A DNA stretch of 64,000 nucleotides from Siphonodentalium dalli (GCA_032622095.1 CP136066.1:232688961-232752960), one strand, 5' to 3'; counted from the stretch's first letter, positions 27,030 through 40,378 are shown. The notes: generated by a model from the letters alone, not told the origin. Translations and numbers: made by a program.

Positions 27030-30000
27030 TCAAGTTTTTCCATTATATTTTCTTTGTTTCGGTTTATGGCAATCGTTTGAAACAAATATTGCCTTATTAT
27101 TGGCGAATAAGCAAATAATTATGGCGTTCCGAAAAGAGCTCCGACTCTGGAAAATTTGGAAATTCGGCTGTGCATTTACGAGTATAATCTGCAGAAAATG
27201 TCCGTACCCAGATATTTGGTCCATGCGAAGGCATACGGGCGTCGCGATTCGCACATATCTCAAGTATTTCCATGATATTTTCTTTTTTTCGGTTTATAGG
27301 AATCGTTCAAAACAAACATTGCCTTATTGTTGGCGAATAAGCCAATAGCTATGGTATTCCGAAAAGAGCTCCGACTCTAGAAAATTTGGAAAATCGGCTG
27401 TGCATTTACGAGTATAATCAGCAGAAAATGTCCGCACTCATATATTTGGTACATGCGAACAGCATACGGGCGTCGCGATTCGCACATATCTCAAGTATTT
27501 CCATTATATTTTATTTGTTTCGGTTTATAGCTATCGTTTGAAACAAACATTGCCTTATTGTTGGCGAATAAGCAAATAATTATGGCGTTCCGAAAATAGC
27601 TTCGACTCTGGAAAATTTGGAAATTCGGCTGTGCATTTACGAGTATAATCTGCAGAAAATGACCGTAACCAGATATTTGGTACAAGCGAAGGAATACGGG
27701 CGTCGCGATTCGCACATATCTCAAGTATTTCCATGATATTTTCTTTGTTTCGGTTTATAGGAATCGTTTGAAACAAACATTGCCTTATTGTTGGCGAATA
27801 AGCAAATAATTATGGCATTCCGAAAAGAGCTCCGACTCTGGAAAATTTGGAAAATCGGCGGTGCATTTACGAGTATAATCTGCAGAAAATGTCCGTACCC
27901 ATATATTTGGTACACGCGAAGGCATACGGGTGCCGCGATTCGCACATATCTGAAGTGTTTCATTATGTTTTCTTTGTATCGGTTTATAGCAATCGTTTGA
28001 AACAAACATTGCCTTATTGTTGGCGAATAAGCAAATAATTATGGCGTTCCGAAAATAGCTTCGACTCTGGAAAATTTGGAAATTCGTCTATGCATTTACG
28101 AGTATAATCTGCAGAAAATGACCGTAACCAGATATTTGGTACATGCGAACAGCATACGGGCATCGCGATTCGCACATATCTCAAGTATTTCCATTATATT
28201 TTCATTGTTTCGGTTTATAGCTATCGTTTGAAACAAACATTGCCTTATTATTGGCGAATAAGCAAATAATTATGGCGTTCCGAAAAGAGCTCCGACTCTG
28301 GAAAATTAGGAAAATCGGCTGTGCATTTACGAGTATAATCTGCAGAAAATATCCGTACCCAGATATTTGGTACATGCGAAGGCATACGGGTGCTGCGATT
28401 CTCACATATCTCAAGTATTTCAATTAAATTTTCTTTGTATCGGGTTATAGCAATCGTTTGAAACAAACATTGCCTTATTGTTGGCGAATAAGCAAATACT
28501 TATGGCGTTCCGAAAAGAGCTCCGACTCTGGAAAATTTGGTAATACGGCTCTGCATTTACGAGTATAATCTGCAGAAATTGACCGTAACCAGATATTTGG
28601 TACACGCGAAGGCATACGGGTGCCGCGATTCGCAGATATCTCAAGTTTTTCCATTATATTTTCTTTGTTTCGGTTTATGGCAATCGTTTGAAACAAACAT
28701 TGCCTTATTATTGGCGAATAAGCAAATAATTATGGCGTTCCGAAAAGAGCTCCGACTCTGGAAAATTTGGAAATTCGGCTATGCATTTACGAGTATAATC
28801 TGCAGAAAATATCCGTACCCTGATATTTGGTACATGCGAAGGCATACGGGTGCTGCGATTCTCACATATCTCAAGTATTTCAATTAAATTTTCTTTGTAT
28901 CGGGTTATAGCAATCGTTTGAAACAAACATTGCCTTATTGTTGGCGAATAAGCAAATACTTATGGCGTTCCGAAAAGAGCTCCGACTCTGGAAAATTTGG
29001 TAATACGGCTCTGCATTTACGAGTATAATCTGCAGAAATTGACCGTAACCAGATATTTGGTACACGCGAAGGCATACGGGTGCCGCGATTCGCACATATC
29101 TCAAGTTTTTCCATTATATTTTCTTTGTTTCGGTTTATGGCAATCGTTTGAAACAAACATTGCCTTATTATTGGCGAATAAGCAAATAATTATGGCGTTC
29201 CGAAAAGAGCTTCGACTCTGGAAAATTTGGAAATTCGGCTGAGCATTTACGAGTATAATCTGCAGAAAATGTCCGTACCCAGATATTTGGTACATGCGAA
29301 GGCATACGGGCGTCGCGATTCGCACATATCTCAAGTATTTCCATGATATTTTCTTTGCTTCGGTTTATAGCAATCGTTTGAAACAAACATTGCCTTATTG
29401 TTGGCGAATAAGCAAATAATTATGGTATTCCGAAAAGAGCTCCGACTCTGGAAAATTTGGAAAATCCGCTGTGCATTTACGAGTATAATCTGCAGAAAAT
29501 GTCCGTACCCATATATTTGGTACACGCGAAGGCATACGGGTGCCTCGATTCGCACATATCTCAAGTGTTTCCATTATGTTTTCTTTGTATCGGTTTATAG
29601 CAATCGTTTGAAACAAACATTGCCTTATTGTTGGCGAATAAGCAAATAATTATGGCGTTCCGAAAATAGCTTCGACTCTGGAAAAGTTGGAAATTCGGCT
29701 GTGCATTTACGAGTATAATCTGCAGAAATTGACCGTAACCAGATATTTGGTACACGCGAAGGCATACGGGTGCCGCGATTCGCAGATATCTCAAGTTTTT
29801 CCATTATATTTTCTTTGTTTCGGTTTATGGCAATCGTTTGAAACAAATATTGCCTTATTATTGGCGAATAAGCAAATAATTATGGCGTTCCGAAAAGAGC
29901 TCCGACTCTGGAAAATTTGGAAATTCGGCAGTGCATTTACGAGTATAATCTGCAGAAAATGTCCGTACCCAGATATTTGGTCCATGCGAAGGCATACGGG

Positions 30001-32551
30001 CGTCGCGATTCGCACATATCTCAAGTATTTCCATGATATTTTCTTTTTTTCGGTTTATAGGAATCGTTCAAAACAAACATTGCCTTATTGTTGGCGAATA
30101 AGCCAATAGCTATGGTATTCCGAAAAGAGCTCCGACTCTAGAAAATTTGGAAAATCGGCTGTGCATTTACGAGTATAATCAGCAGAAAATGTCCGCACTC
30201 ATATATTTGGTACATGCGAACAGCATACGGGCGTCGCGATTCGCACATATCTCAAGTATTTCCATTATATTTTCTTTGTTTCGGTTTATAGCTATCGTTT
30301 GAAACAAACATTGCCTTATTGTTGGCGAATAAGCAAATAATTATGGCGTTCCGAAAATAGCTTCGACTCTGGAAAATTTGGAAATTCGGCTGTGCATTTA
30401 CGAGTATAATCTGCAGAAAATGACCGTAACCAGATATTTGGTACAAGCGAAGGAATACGGGCGTCGCGATTCGCACATATCTCAAGTATTTCCATGATAT
30501 TTTCTTTGTTTCGGTTTATAGGAATCGTTTGAAACAAACATTGCCTTATTGTTGGCGAATAAGCAAATAATTATGGCATTCCGAAAAGAGCTCCGACTCT
30601 GGAAAATTTGGAAAATCGGCGGTGCATTTACGAGTATAATCTGCAGAAAATGTCCGTACCCATATATTTGGTACACGCGAAGGCATACGGGTGCCGCGAT
30701 TCGCACATATCTGAAGTGTTTCCATTATGTTTTCTTTGTATCGGTTATAGCAATCGTTTGAAACAAACATTGCCTTATTGTTGGCGAATAAGCAAATAAT
30801 TATGGCGTTCCGAAAATAGCTTCGACTCTGGAAAATTTGGAAATTCGGCTATGCATTTACGAGTATAATCTGCAGAAAATGACCGTAACCAGATATTTGG
30901 TACATGCGAACAGCATACGGGCATCGCGATTCGCACATATCTCAAGTATTTCCATTATATTTTCATTGTTTCGGTTTATAGCTATCGTTTGAAACAAACA
31001 TTGCCTTATTATTGGCGAATAAGCAAATAATTATGGCGTTCCGAAAAGAGCTCCGACTCTGGAAAATTAGGAAAATCGGCTGTGCATTTACGAGTATAAT
31101 CTGCAGAAAATATCCGTACCCAGATATTTGGTACATGCGAAGGCATACGGGTGCTGCGATTCTCACATATCTCAAGTATTTCAATTAAATTTTCTTTGTA
31201 TCGGGTTATAGCAATCGTTTGAAACAAACATTGCCTTATTGTTGGCGAATAAGCAAATACTTATGGCGTTCCGAAAAGAGCTCCGACTCTGGAAAATTTG
31301 GTAATACGGCTCTGCATTTACGAGTATAATCTGCAGAAATTGACCGTAACCAGATATTTGGTACACGCGAAGGCATACGGGTGCCGCGATTCGCAGATAT
31401 CTCAAGTTTTTCCATTATATTTTCTTTGTTTCGGTTTATGGCAATCGTTTGAAACAAACATTGCCTTATTATTGGCGAATAAGCAAATAATTATGGCGTT
31501 CCGAAAAGAGCTCCGACTCTGGAAAATTTGGAAATTCGGCTATGCATTTACGAGTATAATCTGCAGAAAATATCCGTACCCAGATATTTGGTACATGCGA
31601 AGGCATACGGGTGCTGCGATTCTCACATATCTCAAGTATTTCAATTAAATTTTCTTTGTATCGGGTTATAGCAATCGTTTGAAACAAACATTGCCTTATT
31701 GTTGGCGAATAAGCAAATACTTATGGCGTTCCGAAAAGAGCTCCGACTCTGGAAAATTTGGTAATACGGCTCTGCATTTACGAGTATAATCTGCAGAAAT
31801 TGACCGTAACCAGATATTTGGTACACGCGAAGGCATACGGGTGCCGCGATTCGCACATATCTCAAGTTTTTCCATTATATTTTCTTTGTTTCGGTTTATG
31901 GCAATCGTTTGAAACAAACATTGCCTTATTATTGGCGAATAAGCAAATAATTATGGCGTTCCGAAAAGAGCTTCGACTCTGGAAAATTTGGAAATTCGGC
32001 TGAGCATTTACGAGTATAATCTGCAGAAAATGTCCGTACCCAGATATTTGGTACATGCGAAGGCATACGGGCGTCGCGATTCGCACATATCTCAAGTATT
32101 TCCATGATATTTTCTTTGCTTCGGTTTATAGCAATCGTTTGAAACAAACATTGCCTTATTGTTGGCGAATAAGCAAATAATTATGGTATTCCGAAAAGAG
32201 CTCCGACTCTGGAAAATTTGGAAAATCCGCTGTGCATTTACGAGTATAATCTGCAGAAAATGTCCGTACCCATATATTTGGTACACGCGAAGGCATACGG
32301 GTGCCTCGATTCGCACATATCTCAAGTGTTTCCATTATGTTTTCTTTGTATCGGTTTATAACAATCGTTTGAAACAAACATTGCCTTATTGTTGGCGAAT
32401 AAGCAAATAATTATGGCGTTCCGAAAATAGCTTCGACTCTGGAAAAGTTGGAAATTCGGCTGTGCATTTACGAGTATAATCTGCAGAAATTGACCGTAAC
32501 CAGATATTTGGTACACGCGAAGGCATACGGGTGCCGCGATTCGCAGATATC
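27030..32551 (-). repeat. two full 12-monomer higher-order repeats (2 x 2,761 bp)
   Basis: Equivalent monomers recur at exactly 2,761 bp (27030, 29791, 32552; 28537, 31298; 29398, 32159; 30608, 33369). Within a unit the twelve monomers differ clearly from one another, whereas equivalent monomers in successive units differ by only a few bases. This is the hallmark of HOR homogenisation as known from centromeric satellites. Shorter derivatives of 8, 9 and 10 monomers follow at 34.9-37.2 and 52.8-59.0 kb, each explained by deletion of whole monomers. Confidence 0.88.
27413..27414. other. empty site of the 12.9-kb insertion
   Basis: The uninterrupted sequence reads cgag-TA-taatcagcag. The block at 36.2-37546 plus 50425-53.2 kb is a near-identical copy of 26.1-30.2 kb; both share rare variants such as tttatttgttt at 27510 and 50523, and the one-base-short tgtttcattatg at 27956 and 50968. 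In that copy, TA is followed by 12,878 bp of foreign sequence and then TA again. This position is therefore a paralogous pre-insertion site. Confidence 0.85.
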
Positions 32552-35500
32552 TCAAGTTTTTCCATTAAATTTTCTTTGTTTCGGTTTATGGCAATCGTTT
32601 GAAACAAATATTGCCTTATTATTGGCGAATAAGCAAATAATTATGGCGTTCCGAAAAGAGCTCCGACTCTGGAAAATTTGGAAATTCGGCAGTGCATTTA
32701 CGAGTATAATCTGCAGAAAATGTCCGTACCCAGATATTTGGTCCATGCGAAGGCATACGGGCGTCGCGATTCGCACATATCTCAAGTATTTCCATGATAT
32801 TTTCTTTTTTTCGGTTTATAGGAATCGTTCAAAACAAACATTGCCTTATTGTTGGCGAATAAGCCAATAGCTATGGTATTCCGAAAAGAGCTCCGACTCT
32901 AGAAAATTTGGAAAATCGGCTGTGCATTTACGAGTATAATCAGCAGAAAATGTCCGCACTCATATATTTGGTACATGCGAACAGCATACGGGCGTCGCGA
33001 TTCGCACATATCTCAAGTATTTCCATTATATTTTCTTTGTTTCGGTTTATAGCTATCGTTTGAAACAAACATTGCCTTATTGTTGGCGAATAAGCAAATA
33101 ATTATGGCGTTCCGAAAATAGCTTCGACTCTGGAAAATTTGGAAATTCGGCTGTGCATTTACGAGTATAATCTGCAGAAAATGACCGTAACCAGATATTT
33201 GGTACAAGCGAAGGAATACGGGCGTCGCGATTCGCACATATCTCAAGTATTTCCATGATATTTTCTTTGTTTCGGTTTATAGGAATCGTTTGAAACAAAC
33301 ATTGCCTTATTGTTGGCGAATAAGCAAATAATTATGGCATTCCGAAAAGAGCTCCGACTCTGGAAAATTTGGAAAATCGGCGGTGCATTTACGAGTATAA
33401 TCTGCAGAAAATGTCCGTACCCATATATTTGGTACACGCGAAGGCATACGGGTGCCGCGATTCGCACATATCTGAAGTGTTTCCATTATGTTTTCTTTGT
33501 ATCGGTTATAGCAATCGTTTGAAACAAACATTGCCTTATTGTTGGCGAATAAGCAAATAATTATGGCGTTCCGAAAATAGCTTCGACTCTGGAAAATTTG
33601 GAAATTCGGCTATGCATTTACGAGTATAATCTGCAGAAAATGACCGTAACCAGATATTTGGTACATGCGAACAGCATACGGGCATCGCGATTCGCACATA
33701 TCTCAAGTATTTCCATTATATTTTCATTGTTTCGGTTTATAGCTATCGTTTGAAACAAACATTGCCTTATTATTGGCGAATAAGCAAATAATTATGGCGT
33801 TCCGAAAAGAGCTCCGACTCTGGAAAATTAGGAAAATCGGCTGTGCATTTACGAGTATAATCTGCAGAAAATATCCGTACCCAGATATTTGGTACATGCG
33901 AAGGCATACGGGTGCTGCGATTCTCACATATCTCAAGTATTTCAATTAAATTTTCTTTGTATCGGGTTATAGCAATCGTTTGAAACAAACATTGCCTTAT
34001 TGTTGGCGAATAAGCAAATACTTATGGCGTTCCGAAAAGAGCTCCGACTCTGGAAAATTTGGTAATACGGCTCTGCATTTACGAGTATAATCTGCAGAAA
34101 TTGACCGTAACCAGATATTTGGTACACGCGAAGGCATACGGGTGCCGCGATTCGCACATATCTCAAGTTTTTCCATTATATTTTCTTTGTTTCGGTTTAT
34201 GGCAATCGTTTGAAACAAACATTGCCTTATTATTGGCGAATAAGCAAATAATTATGGCGTTCCGAAAAGAGCTCCGACTCTGGAAAATTTGGAAATTCGG
34301 CTGAGCATTTACGAGTATAATCTGCAGAAAATGTCCGTACCCAGATATTTGGTACATGCGAAGGCATACGGGCGTCGCGATTCGCACATATCTCAAGTAT
34401 TTCCATGATATTTTCTTTGTTTCGGTTTATAGCAATCGTTTGAAACAAACATTGCCTTATTGTTGGCGAATAAGCAAATAATTATGGTATTCCGAAAAGA
34501 GCTCCGACTCTGGAAAATTTGGAAAATCCGCTGTGCATTTACGAGTATAATCTGCAGAAAATGTCCGTACCCATATATTTGGTACACGCGAAGGCATACG
34601 GGTGCCGCGATTCGCACATATCTCAAGTGTTTCCATTATGTTTTCTTTGTATCGGTTTATAGCAATCGTTTGAAACAAACATTGCCTTATTGTTGGCGAA
34701 TAAGCAAATAATTATGGCGTTCCGAAAATAGCTTCGACTCTGGAAAAGTTGGAAATTCGGCTGTGCATTTACGAGTATAATCTGCAGAAATTGACCGTAA
34801 CCAGATATTTGGTACACGCGAAGGCATACGGGTGCCGCGATTCGCAGATATCTCAAGTTTTTCCATTATATTTTCTTTGTTTCGGTTTATGGCAATCGTT
34901 TGAAACAAATATTGCCTTATTATTGGCGAATAAGCAAATAATTATGGCGTTCCGAAAAGAGCTCCGACTCTGGAAAATTTGGAAATTCGGCAGTGCATTT
35001 ACGAGTATAATCTGCAGAAAATGTCCGTACCCAGATATTTGGTACAAGCGAAGGCATACGGGCGTCGCGATTCGCACATATCTCAAGTATTTCCATGATA
35101 TTTTCTTTGTTTCGGTTTATAGGAATCGTTTGAAACAAACATTGCCTTATTGTTGGCGAATAAGCAAATAATTATGGCATTCCGAAAAGAGCTCCGACTC
35201 TGGAAAATTTGGAAAATTTGGAAAATCGGCGGTGCATTTACGAGTATAATCTGCAGAAAATGTCCGTACCCATATATTTGGTACACGCGAAGGCATACGG
35301 GTGCCGCGATTCGCACATATCTGAAGTGTTTCCATTATGTTTTCTTTGTATCGGTTATAGCAATCGTTTGAAACAAACATTGCCTTATTGTTGGCGAATA
35401 AGCAAATAATTATGGCGTTCCGAAAATAGCTTCGACTCTGGAAAATTTGGAAATTCGGCTATGCATTTACGAGTATAATCTGCAGAAAATGACCGTAACC

Positions 35501-37572
35501 AGATATTTGGTACATGCGAACAGCATACGGGCATCGCGATTCGCACATATCTCAAGTATTTCCATTATATTTTCATTGTTTCGGTTTATAGCTATCGTTT
35601 GAAACAAACATTGCCTTATTATTGGCGAATAAGCAAATAATTATGGCGTTCCGAAAAGAGCTCCGACTCTGGAAAATTAGGAAAATCGGCTGTGCATTTA
35701 CGAGTATAATCTGCAGAAAATATCCGTACCCAGATATTTGGTACATGCGAAGGCATACGGGTGCTGCGATTCTCACATATCTCAAGTATTTCAATTAAAT
35801 TTTCTTTGTATCGGGTTATAGCAATCGTTTGAAACAAACATTGCCTTATTGTTGGCGAATAAGCAAATACTTATGGCGTTCCGAAAAGAGCTCCGACTCT
35901 GGAAAATTTGGTAATACGGCTCTGCATTTACGAGTATAATCTGCAGAAATTGACCGTAACCAGATATTTGGTACACGCGAAGGCATACGGGTGCCGCGAT
36001 TCGCACATATCTCAAGTTTTTCCATTATATTTTCTTTGTTTCGGTTTATGGCAATCGTTTGAAACAAACATTGCCTTATTATTGGCGAATAAGCAAATAA
36101 TTATGGCGTTCCGAAAAGAGCTCCGACTCTGGAAAATTTGGAAATTCGGCTATGCATTTACGAGTATAATCTGCAGAAAATATCCGTACCCAGATATTTG
36201 GTACATGCGAAGGCATACGGGTGCTGCGATTCTCACATATCTCAAGTATTTCAATTAAATTTTCTTTGTATCGGGTTATAGCAATCGTTTGAAACAAACA
36301 TTGCCTTATTGTTGGCGAATAAGCAAATACTTATGGCGTTCCGAAAAGAGCTCCGACTCTGGAAAATTTGGTAATACGGCTCTGCATTTACGAGTATAAT
36401 CTGCAGAAATTGACCGTAACCAGATATTTGGTACACGCGAAGGCATACGGGTGCCGCGATTCGCACATATCTCAAGTTTTTCCATTATATTTTCTTTGTT
36501 TCGGTTTATGGCAATCGTTTGAAACAAACATTGCCTTATTATTGGCGAATAAGCAAATAATTATGGCGTTCCGAAAAGAGCTCCGACTCTGGAAAATTTG
36601 GAAATTCGGCTGAGCATTTACGAGTATAATCTGCAGAAAATGTCCGTACCCAGATATTTGGTACATGCGAAGGCATACGGGCGTCGCGATTCGCACATAT
36701 CTCAAGTATTTCCATGATATTTTCTTTGTTTCGGTTTATAGCAATCGTTTGAAACAAACATTGCCTTATTGTTGGCGAATAAGCAAATAATTATGGTATT
36801 CCGAAAAGAGCTCCGACTCTGGAAAATTTGGAAAATCGGCTGTGCATTTACGAGTATAATCTGCAGAAAATGTCCGTACCCATATATTTGGTACACGCGA
36901 AGGCATACGGGTGCCGCGATTCGCACATATCTCAAGTGTTTCCATTATGTTTTCTTTGTATCGGTTTATAGCAATCGTTTGAAACAAACATTGCCTTATT
37001 GTTGGCGAATAAGCAAATAATTATGGCGTTCCGAAAATAGCTTCGACTCTGGAAAAGTTGGAAATTCGGCTGTGCATTTACGAGTATAATCTGCAGAAAT
37101 TGACCGTAACCAGATATTTGGTACACGCGAAGGCATACGGGTGCCGCGATTCGCAGATATCTCAAGTTTTTCCATTATATTTTCTTTGTTTCGGTTTATG
37201 GCAATCGTTTGAAACAAATATTGCCTTATTATTGGCGAATAAGCAAATAATTATGGCGTTCCGAAAAGAGCTCCGACTCTGGAAAATTTGGAAATTCGGC
37301 TGTGCATTTACGAGTATAATCTGCAGAAAATGTCCGTACCCAGATATTTGGTCCATGCGAAGGCATACGGGCGTCGCGATTCGCACATATCTCAAGTATT
37401 TCCATGATATTTTCTTTTTTTCGGTTTATAGGAATCGTTCAAAACAAACATTGCCTTATTGTTGGCGAATAAGCCAATAGCTATGGTATTCCGAAAAGAG
37501 CTCCGACTCTAGAAAATTTGGAAAATCGGCTGTGCATTTACGAGTAATATGATCGTACGTGACACGTAATGG

Positions 37573-37585
37573 AGCAACCACCAAG
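37573..37585 (+). repeat. left 13-bp inverted repeat of the insertion
   Basis: agcaaccaccaag, perfectly complementary to 50413-50425. It lies 27 bp inside the left boundary, unlike the right copy, which abuts the TA. The extra 27 bp (37547-37573, containing gatcgtacgtgacacgta) are unexplained; they might be filler or part of an older element. Confidence 0.6.
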
Positions 37586-38138
37586 TTGATCATTAAGTTC
37601 AATATTACAATAATTATAGGATGTTACGTACATGGTACTACATGTGCTAGACCACTCGGAGAAATGTCTGTGTCATCAAACTAAAATACCATGTTACAAC
37701 TTCGATTGATATATTCGTAATCGTACATATAGTCACGGAATATCAATTTATCCCAGCACTTTCAGCGCATGATTCAAATCTGAGCTCCCAATGCTTCTGT
37801 GCATAAATTGGAGGTACCCTCGCGGGGTCTAAATAAGCATACATCATACATGCAGTGCGGAATAAGAGTACAGGGTGGATAATTCTGCCAATGTCGATAC
37901 GAGTATACGGGGCGACACGGTAGCAATTCCCAACATAGCATAAAGTCAGCCTGGAAAGCTCTATTATGTCAATCATATAAATATCCCAAATTCAGAAATG
38001 TTTTGTCGAAAATAGGTTTTACCAAACAGCAACGTCATTTCTTGATCTGAGTAAATAATCCATTCTGATTGGCCTGTAGTATATATAGTCTGCCTGACAA
38101 CCCCACAGTTTAAATAAACATACGGACACAAATACACA
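37586..38138. other. non-coding, no recognised feature
   Basis: AT-rich sequence with no credible ORF. A 17-bp motif, taagagtacagggtgga, at 37863-37879 recurs at 38715-38731 on the far side of the MITE and hints at an old dispersed repeat. Otherwise I see nothing. Confidence 0.6.
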
Positions 38139-38145
38139 CTATATA

Positions 38146-38670
38146 CAGGGGGGGGGGTCGAAAAAAAAATTCAGGCACGTATGGCATTTTTTCCCTTTCG
38201 ATCATTTTTTGTACCCACCCACCCCCACCGCCAATTTTTTTTCCGTTTTCGGCAGTTTTTTCCGAACATATTTTGACACCCACCCCCCTTTTAACACTAA
38301 AACAGAGATTTGCGGGGGGGGAAATTCACTGTAAACAGCTGTATATGAATTTCTGTGCATACTATTTATCATGGATGTTAACATGGACATGTAAATAGGA
38401 ATGAGTCATTTTGAGGTCATTCGGCCAAAAAAACATGGCTGCCAGCGGCCATCTTGGATTTCAAAATTTGCAACAAAATACAACACGATAACTGCCTGCA
38501 GTCAGTTTACAAGTTAGAATTATATTATTTCTCTCATTCAAAGTGGTTTTGAAGCCCAACCCATTGCCAAAACACTAAAAAAACAAGCAGGAATTTTTTT
38601 TTTTAGTTGCGGAAAAAATTGCTTGTTGGTTACGTGCCGGAAGATTTTTTTTCACCCCCCCCCCCCCCTG
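38146..38670. mobile_element. 525-bp hAT-like MITE with G-rich termini
   Basis: The ends are inverted: cagggggggg at the left, followed by a run of A and then aggcacgta; ccccccccctg at the right, preceded on the other strand by a run of A and ggcacgta. The termini are bounded by a perfect 7-bp direct repeat, ctatata (38139-38145 and 38671-38677), consistent with a target-site duplication. CAGGG ends are typical of hAT elements, though those normally duplicate 8 bp. The interior is non-coding, with long C, G, A and T runs and a gcggccatcttgg motif. No transposase is present, so it is non-autonomous. Confidence 0.72.
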
Positions 38671-38677
38671 CTATATA

Positions 38678-39392
38678 GGGCAGCAAATTAAAAACATAAT
38701 TAAGCATACAAGTATAAGAGTACAGGGTGGACATAGAAGCATACATGCATGCTTATTCAGATCCACAAGAGTAGTTGGGTGAGCGTACTTAGCAGAACGG
38801 CGCGTACCCCTGTTACGTGTATTTGGTGGAACACTCTGTTACATGTAGCAAGCATGCATACGGACAAACTTCCGGGAATATCAACAACTCTGAAACGCAC
38901 TGTGAAATTAAGAAATAGCCATGAATTAATAGGAGCAATTAACAGATTTGTGGACTGTTATCACATTGCATGTCGCAAGCATACGGACGTACCTGCCACT
39001 ATATCAATACCGCACGCTTGGTACGAAAGATAATTATACACAAAATCGCATGCATCTCATAAGCTATTGACAGGTAACTTTGTTTGATTGAGGGTTTAAC
39101 GTCGTTTCAGCCGCTAGGCCATATCACGACTATGTCATTTCCCACTTGACAGGTAACACACATATGCGGTTCTGTTTATCTCACACTGAACTGATATAAT
39201 TATGCTATATGATTCCCTCTACATCCATGACAGAAATGTGAGTGGTTCAATGGAAGCGGGAAATTTCAAGTTGGAAACTCATAGATTTAACCACACGAAT
39301 GGAAAATTTAAGCATTTTATAGTGACAATATTTCTTGGGATAATTGTCATATCTCACAAAATTTAATCGACCCCAAATACTCGGGCATGTCA
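38678..39392. other. decayed dispersed-repeat sequence, non-coding
   Basis: The stretch contains weak copies of motifs that recur through the block: agcatacggac (38987), catacggacaaactt (38868, compare 45067) and gaatggaaaatttaagca (39298, compare 40622). The 94-codon frame at 38749-39033 has no recognisable similarity, and its sequence overlaps these repeat motifs, so I do not call it a gene. Confidence 0.55.
39067..39157 (+). mobile_element. SINE-like fragment with 12-bp target-site duplication
   Basis: A 67-bp segment (39079-39145) containing gagggtttaacgtcg and ccatatcacgac is bracketed by the perfect 12-bp direct repeat ttgacaggtaac (39067-39078 and 39146-39157). Target duplications of this length are typical of LINE-mobilised insertions. 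From memory, gtttaacgtcg and catatcacgac-like sequence is abundant in molluscan genomes. No pol III boxes or A tail are seen, so this would be a truncated copy. Confidence 0.55.
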
Positions 39393-40378
39393 GGTAGCGT
39401 CGAGAATACTGTAACGGTACCCATTTACTGGCTATGCCACAACCGTAAGGCTGTATATTTTAAAACTTGTTTTACACTGCGCTACTGCCTCAATAAAGGA
39501 CTGTCAGATCTATATGCAATATGCGTTCATTGCGTTGATCAAGGTCGTTAATCTATATGGACGAATCTTCCGGAATATCGATATATCCATGCAACCATGA
39601 TACATAGATTTAACAACAGAAAATGGTAGTAAGGCTGTGTTACAAAACTTGTTTCCTTTAAAATATCGCATGCTTTCAAATTGCTATGCATAACATATAA
39701 CATCTACCTGGAAGGGGGATTGACTGGAATCCTTCAGTGGCGTATGTTTTTTCTTTGATAATCTAATTGAACCTATTAATAATTGCTTTTTGTTGTCATG
39801 GTTCAGGAATTTTAGATAGTGGTACCTGTAGGTCAGAAATACTGAACTTTGATGTCCAGTAAATAGTTTATTTGAAAATTTTATTTCGCTCGATCACACG
39901 CATGTGATATTGCTAATCAGGTTTTAAAATGGCAACTGATATTCGGACACCTCTGTGTATGCCTTCCCATTTCTAAATCCTCTAGATTATCACCGACCTC
40001 ACTAACACATAAAAATGCCAGAACCTGGCCGCATGCGTGTGACATGACATAACACTGTATGATTAATAGTGTGATTAGTATAACATTTGCATACATATTT
40101 ATATAACATGTATATATTTGTCATCTGTATATATGCTCTCCTAAATGGAGGTTAACAATAAACTTATTGTGAAATTAAGAACTTGCCACGATTGAACTAA
40201 GTGCCACTAACAAATTAAGACTATTGTCGTTGTGTTTGTCACAAGCATATGGGCGCAATCTTGGTACGAGATAATATACATAACAATAATAATGCATGTT
40301 TGTATTCCGGTTGTCAGTTTTATCGCGATTGTAATGGCGTGATTGAAATATTTTTTTATCGGGGTCTCGGTCATACCA
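39393..40378 (+). repeat. 986-bp direct repeat, copy 1 (uninterrupted)
   Basis: It starts ggtagcgtcgagaatactg and is followed 986 bp later by the same sequence. The first part (39393-39810) aligns with 40379-40850 and the second (39826-40365) with 43725-44245, with scattered substitutions and indels. It is non-coding. It carries the unoccupied target catggt (39797-39802) of the fold-back transposon found in copy 2. Copy 1 lacks about 235 bp that copy 2 has at 43490-43725. Confidence 0.85.

Larger units (their letters stand above)
19400..37546 (-). repeat. 230-bp satellite array, minus orientation
   Basis: About 79 monomers lie in reverse orientation. It contains a 2,754-bp tandem duplication (about 19.9-25.4 kb), then a classical HOR region in which the gtccatgcg-type monomer recurs at 27030, 29791 and 32552 (2,761 bp, 12 monomers), then at 34853 and 37162 (shortened units of 2,301 and 2,309 bp). 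The array stops within a monomer at gcatttacgagta (37546), where the non-satellite block begins. Confidence 0.97.

Noticed and set aside
1-37546. Hundreds of overlapping 60-163 codon open frames on both strands of the satellite
   Set aside because: They repeat with the 230-bp period, overlap on opposite strands, break and fuse with single-base indels, and show no codon constraint. They are a by-product of a stop-poor monomer.
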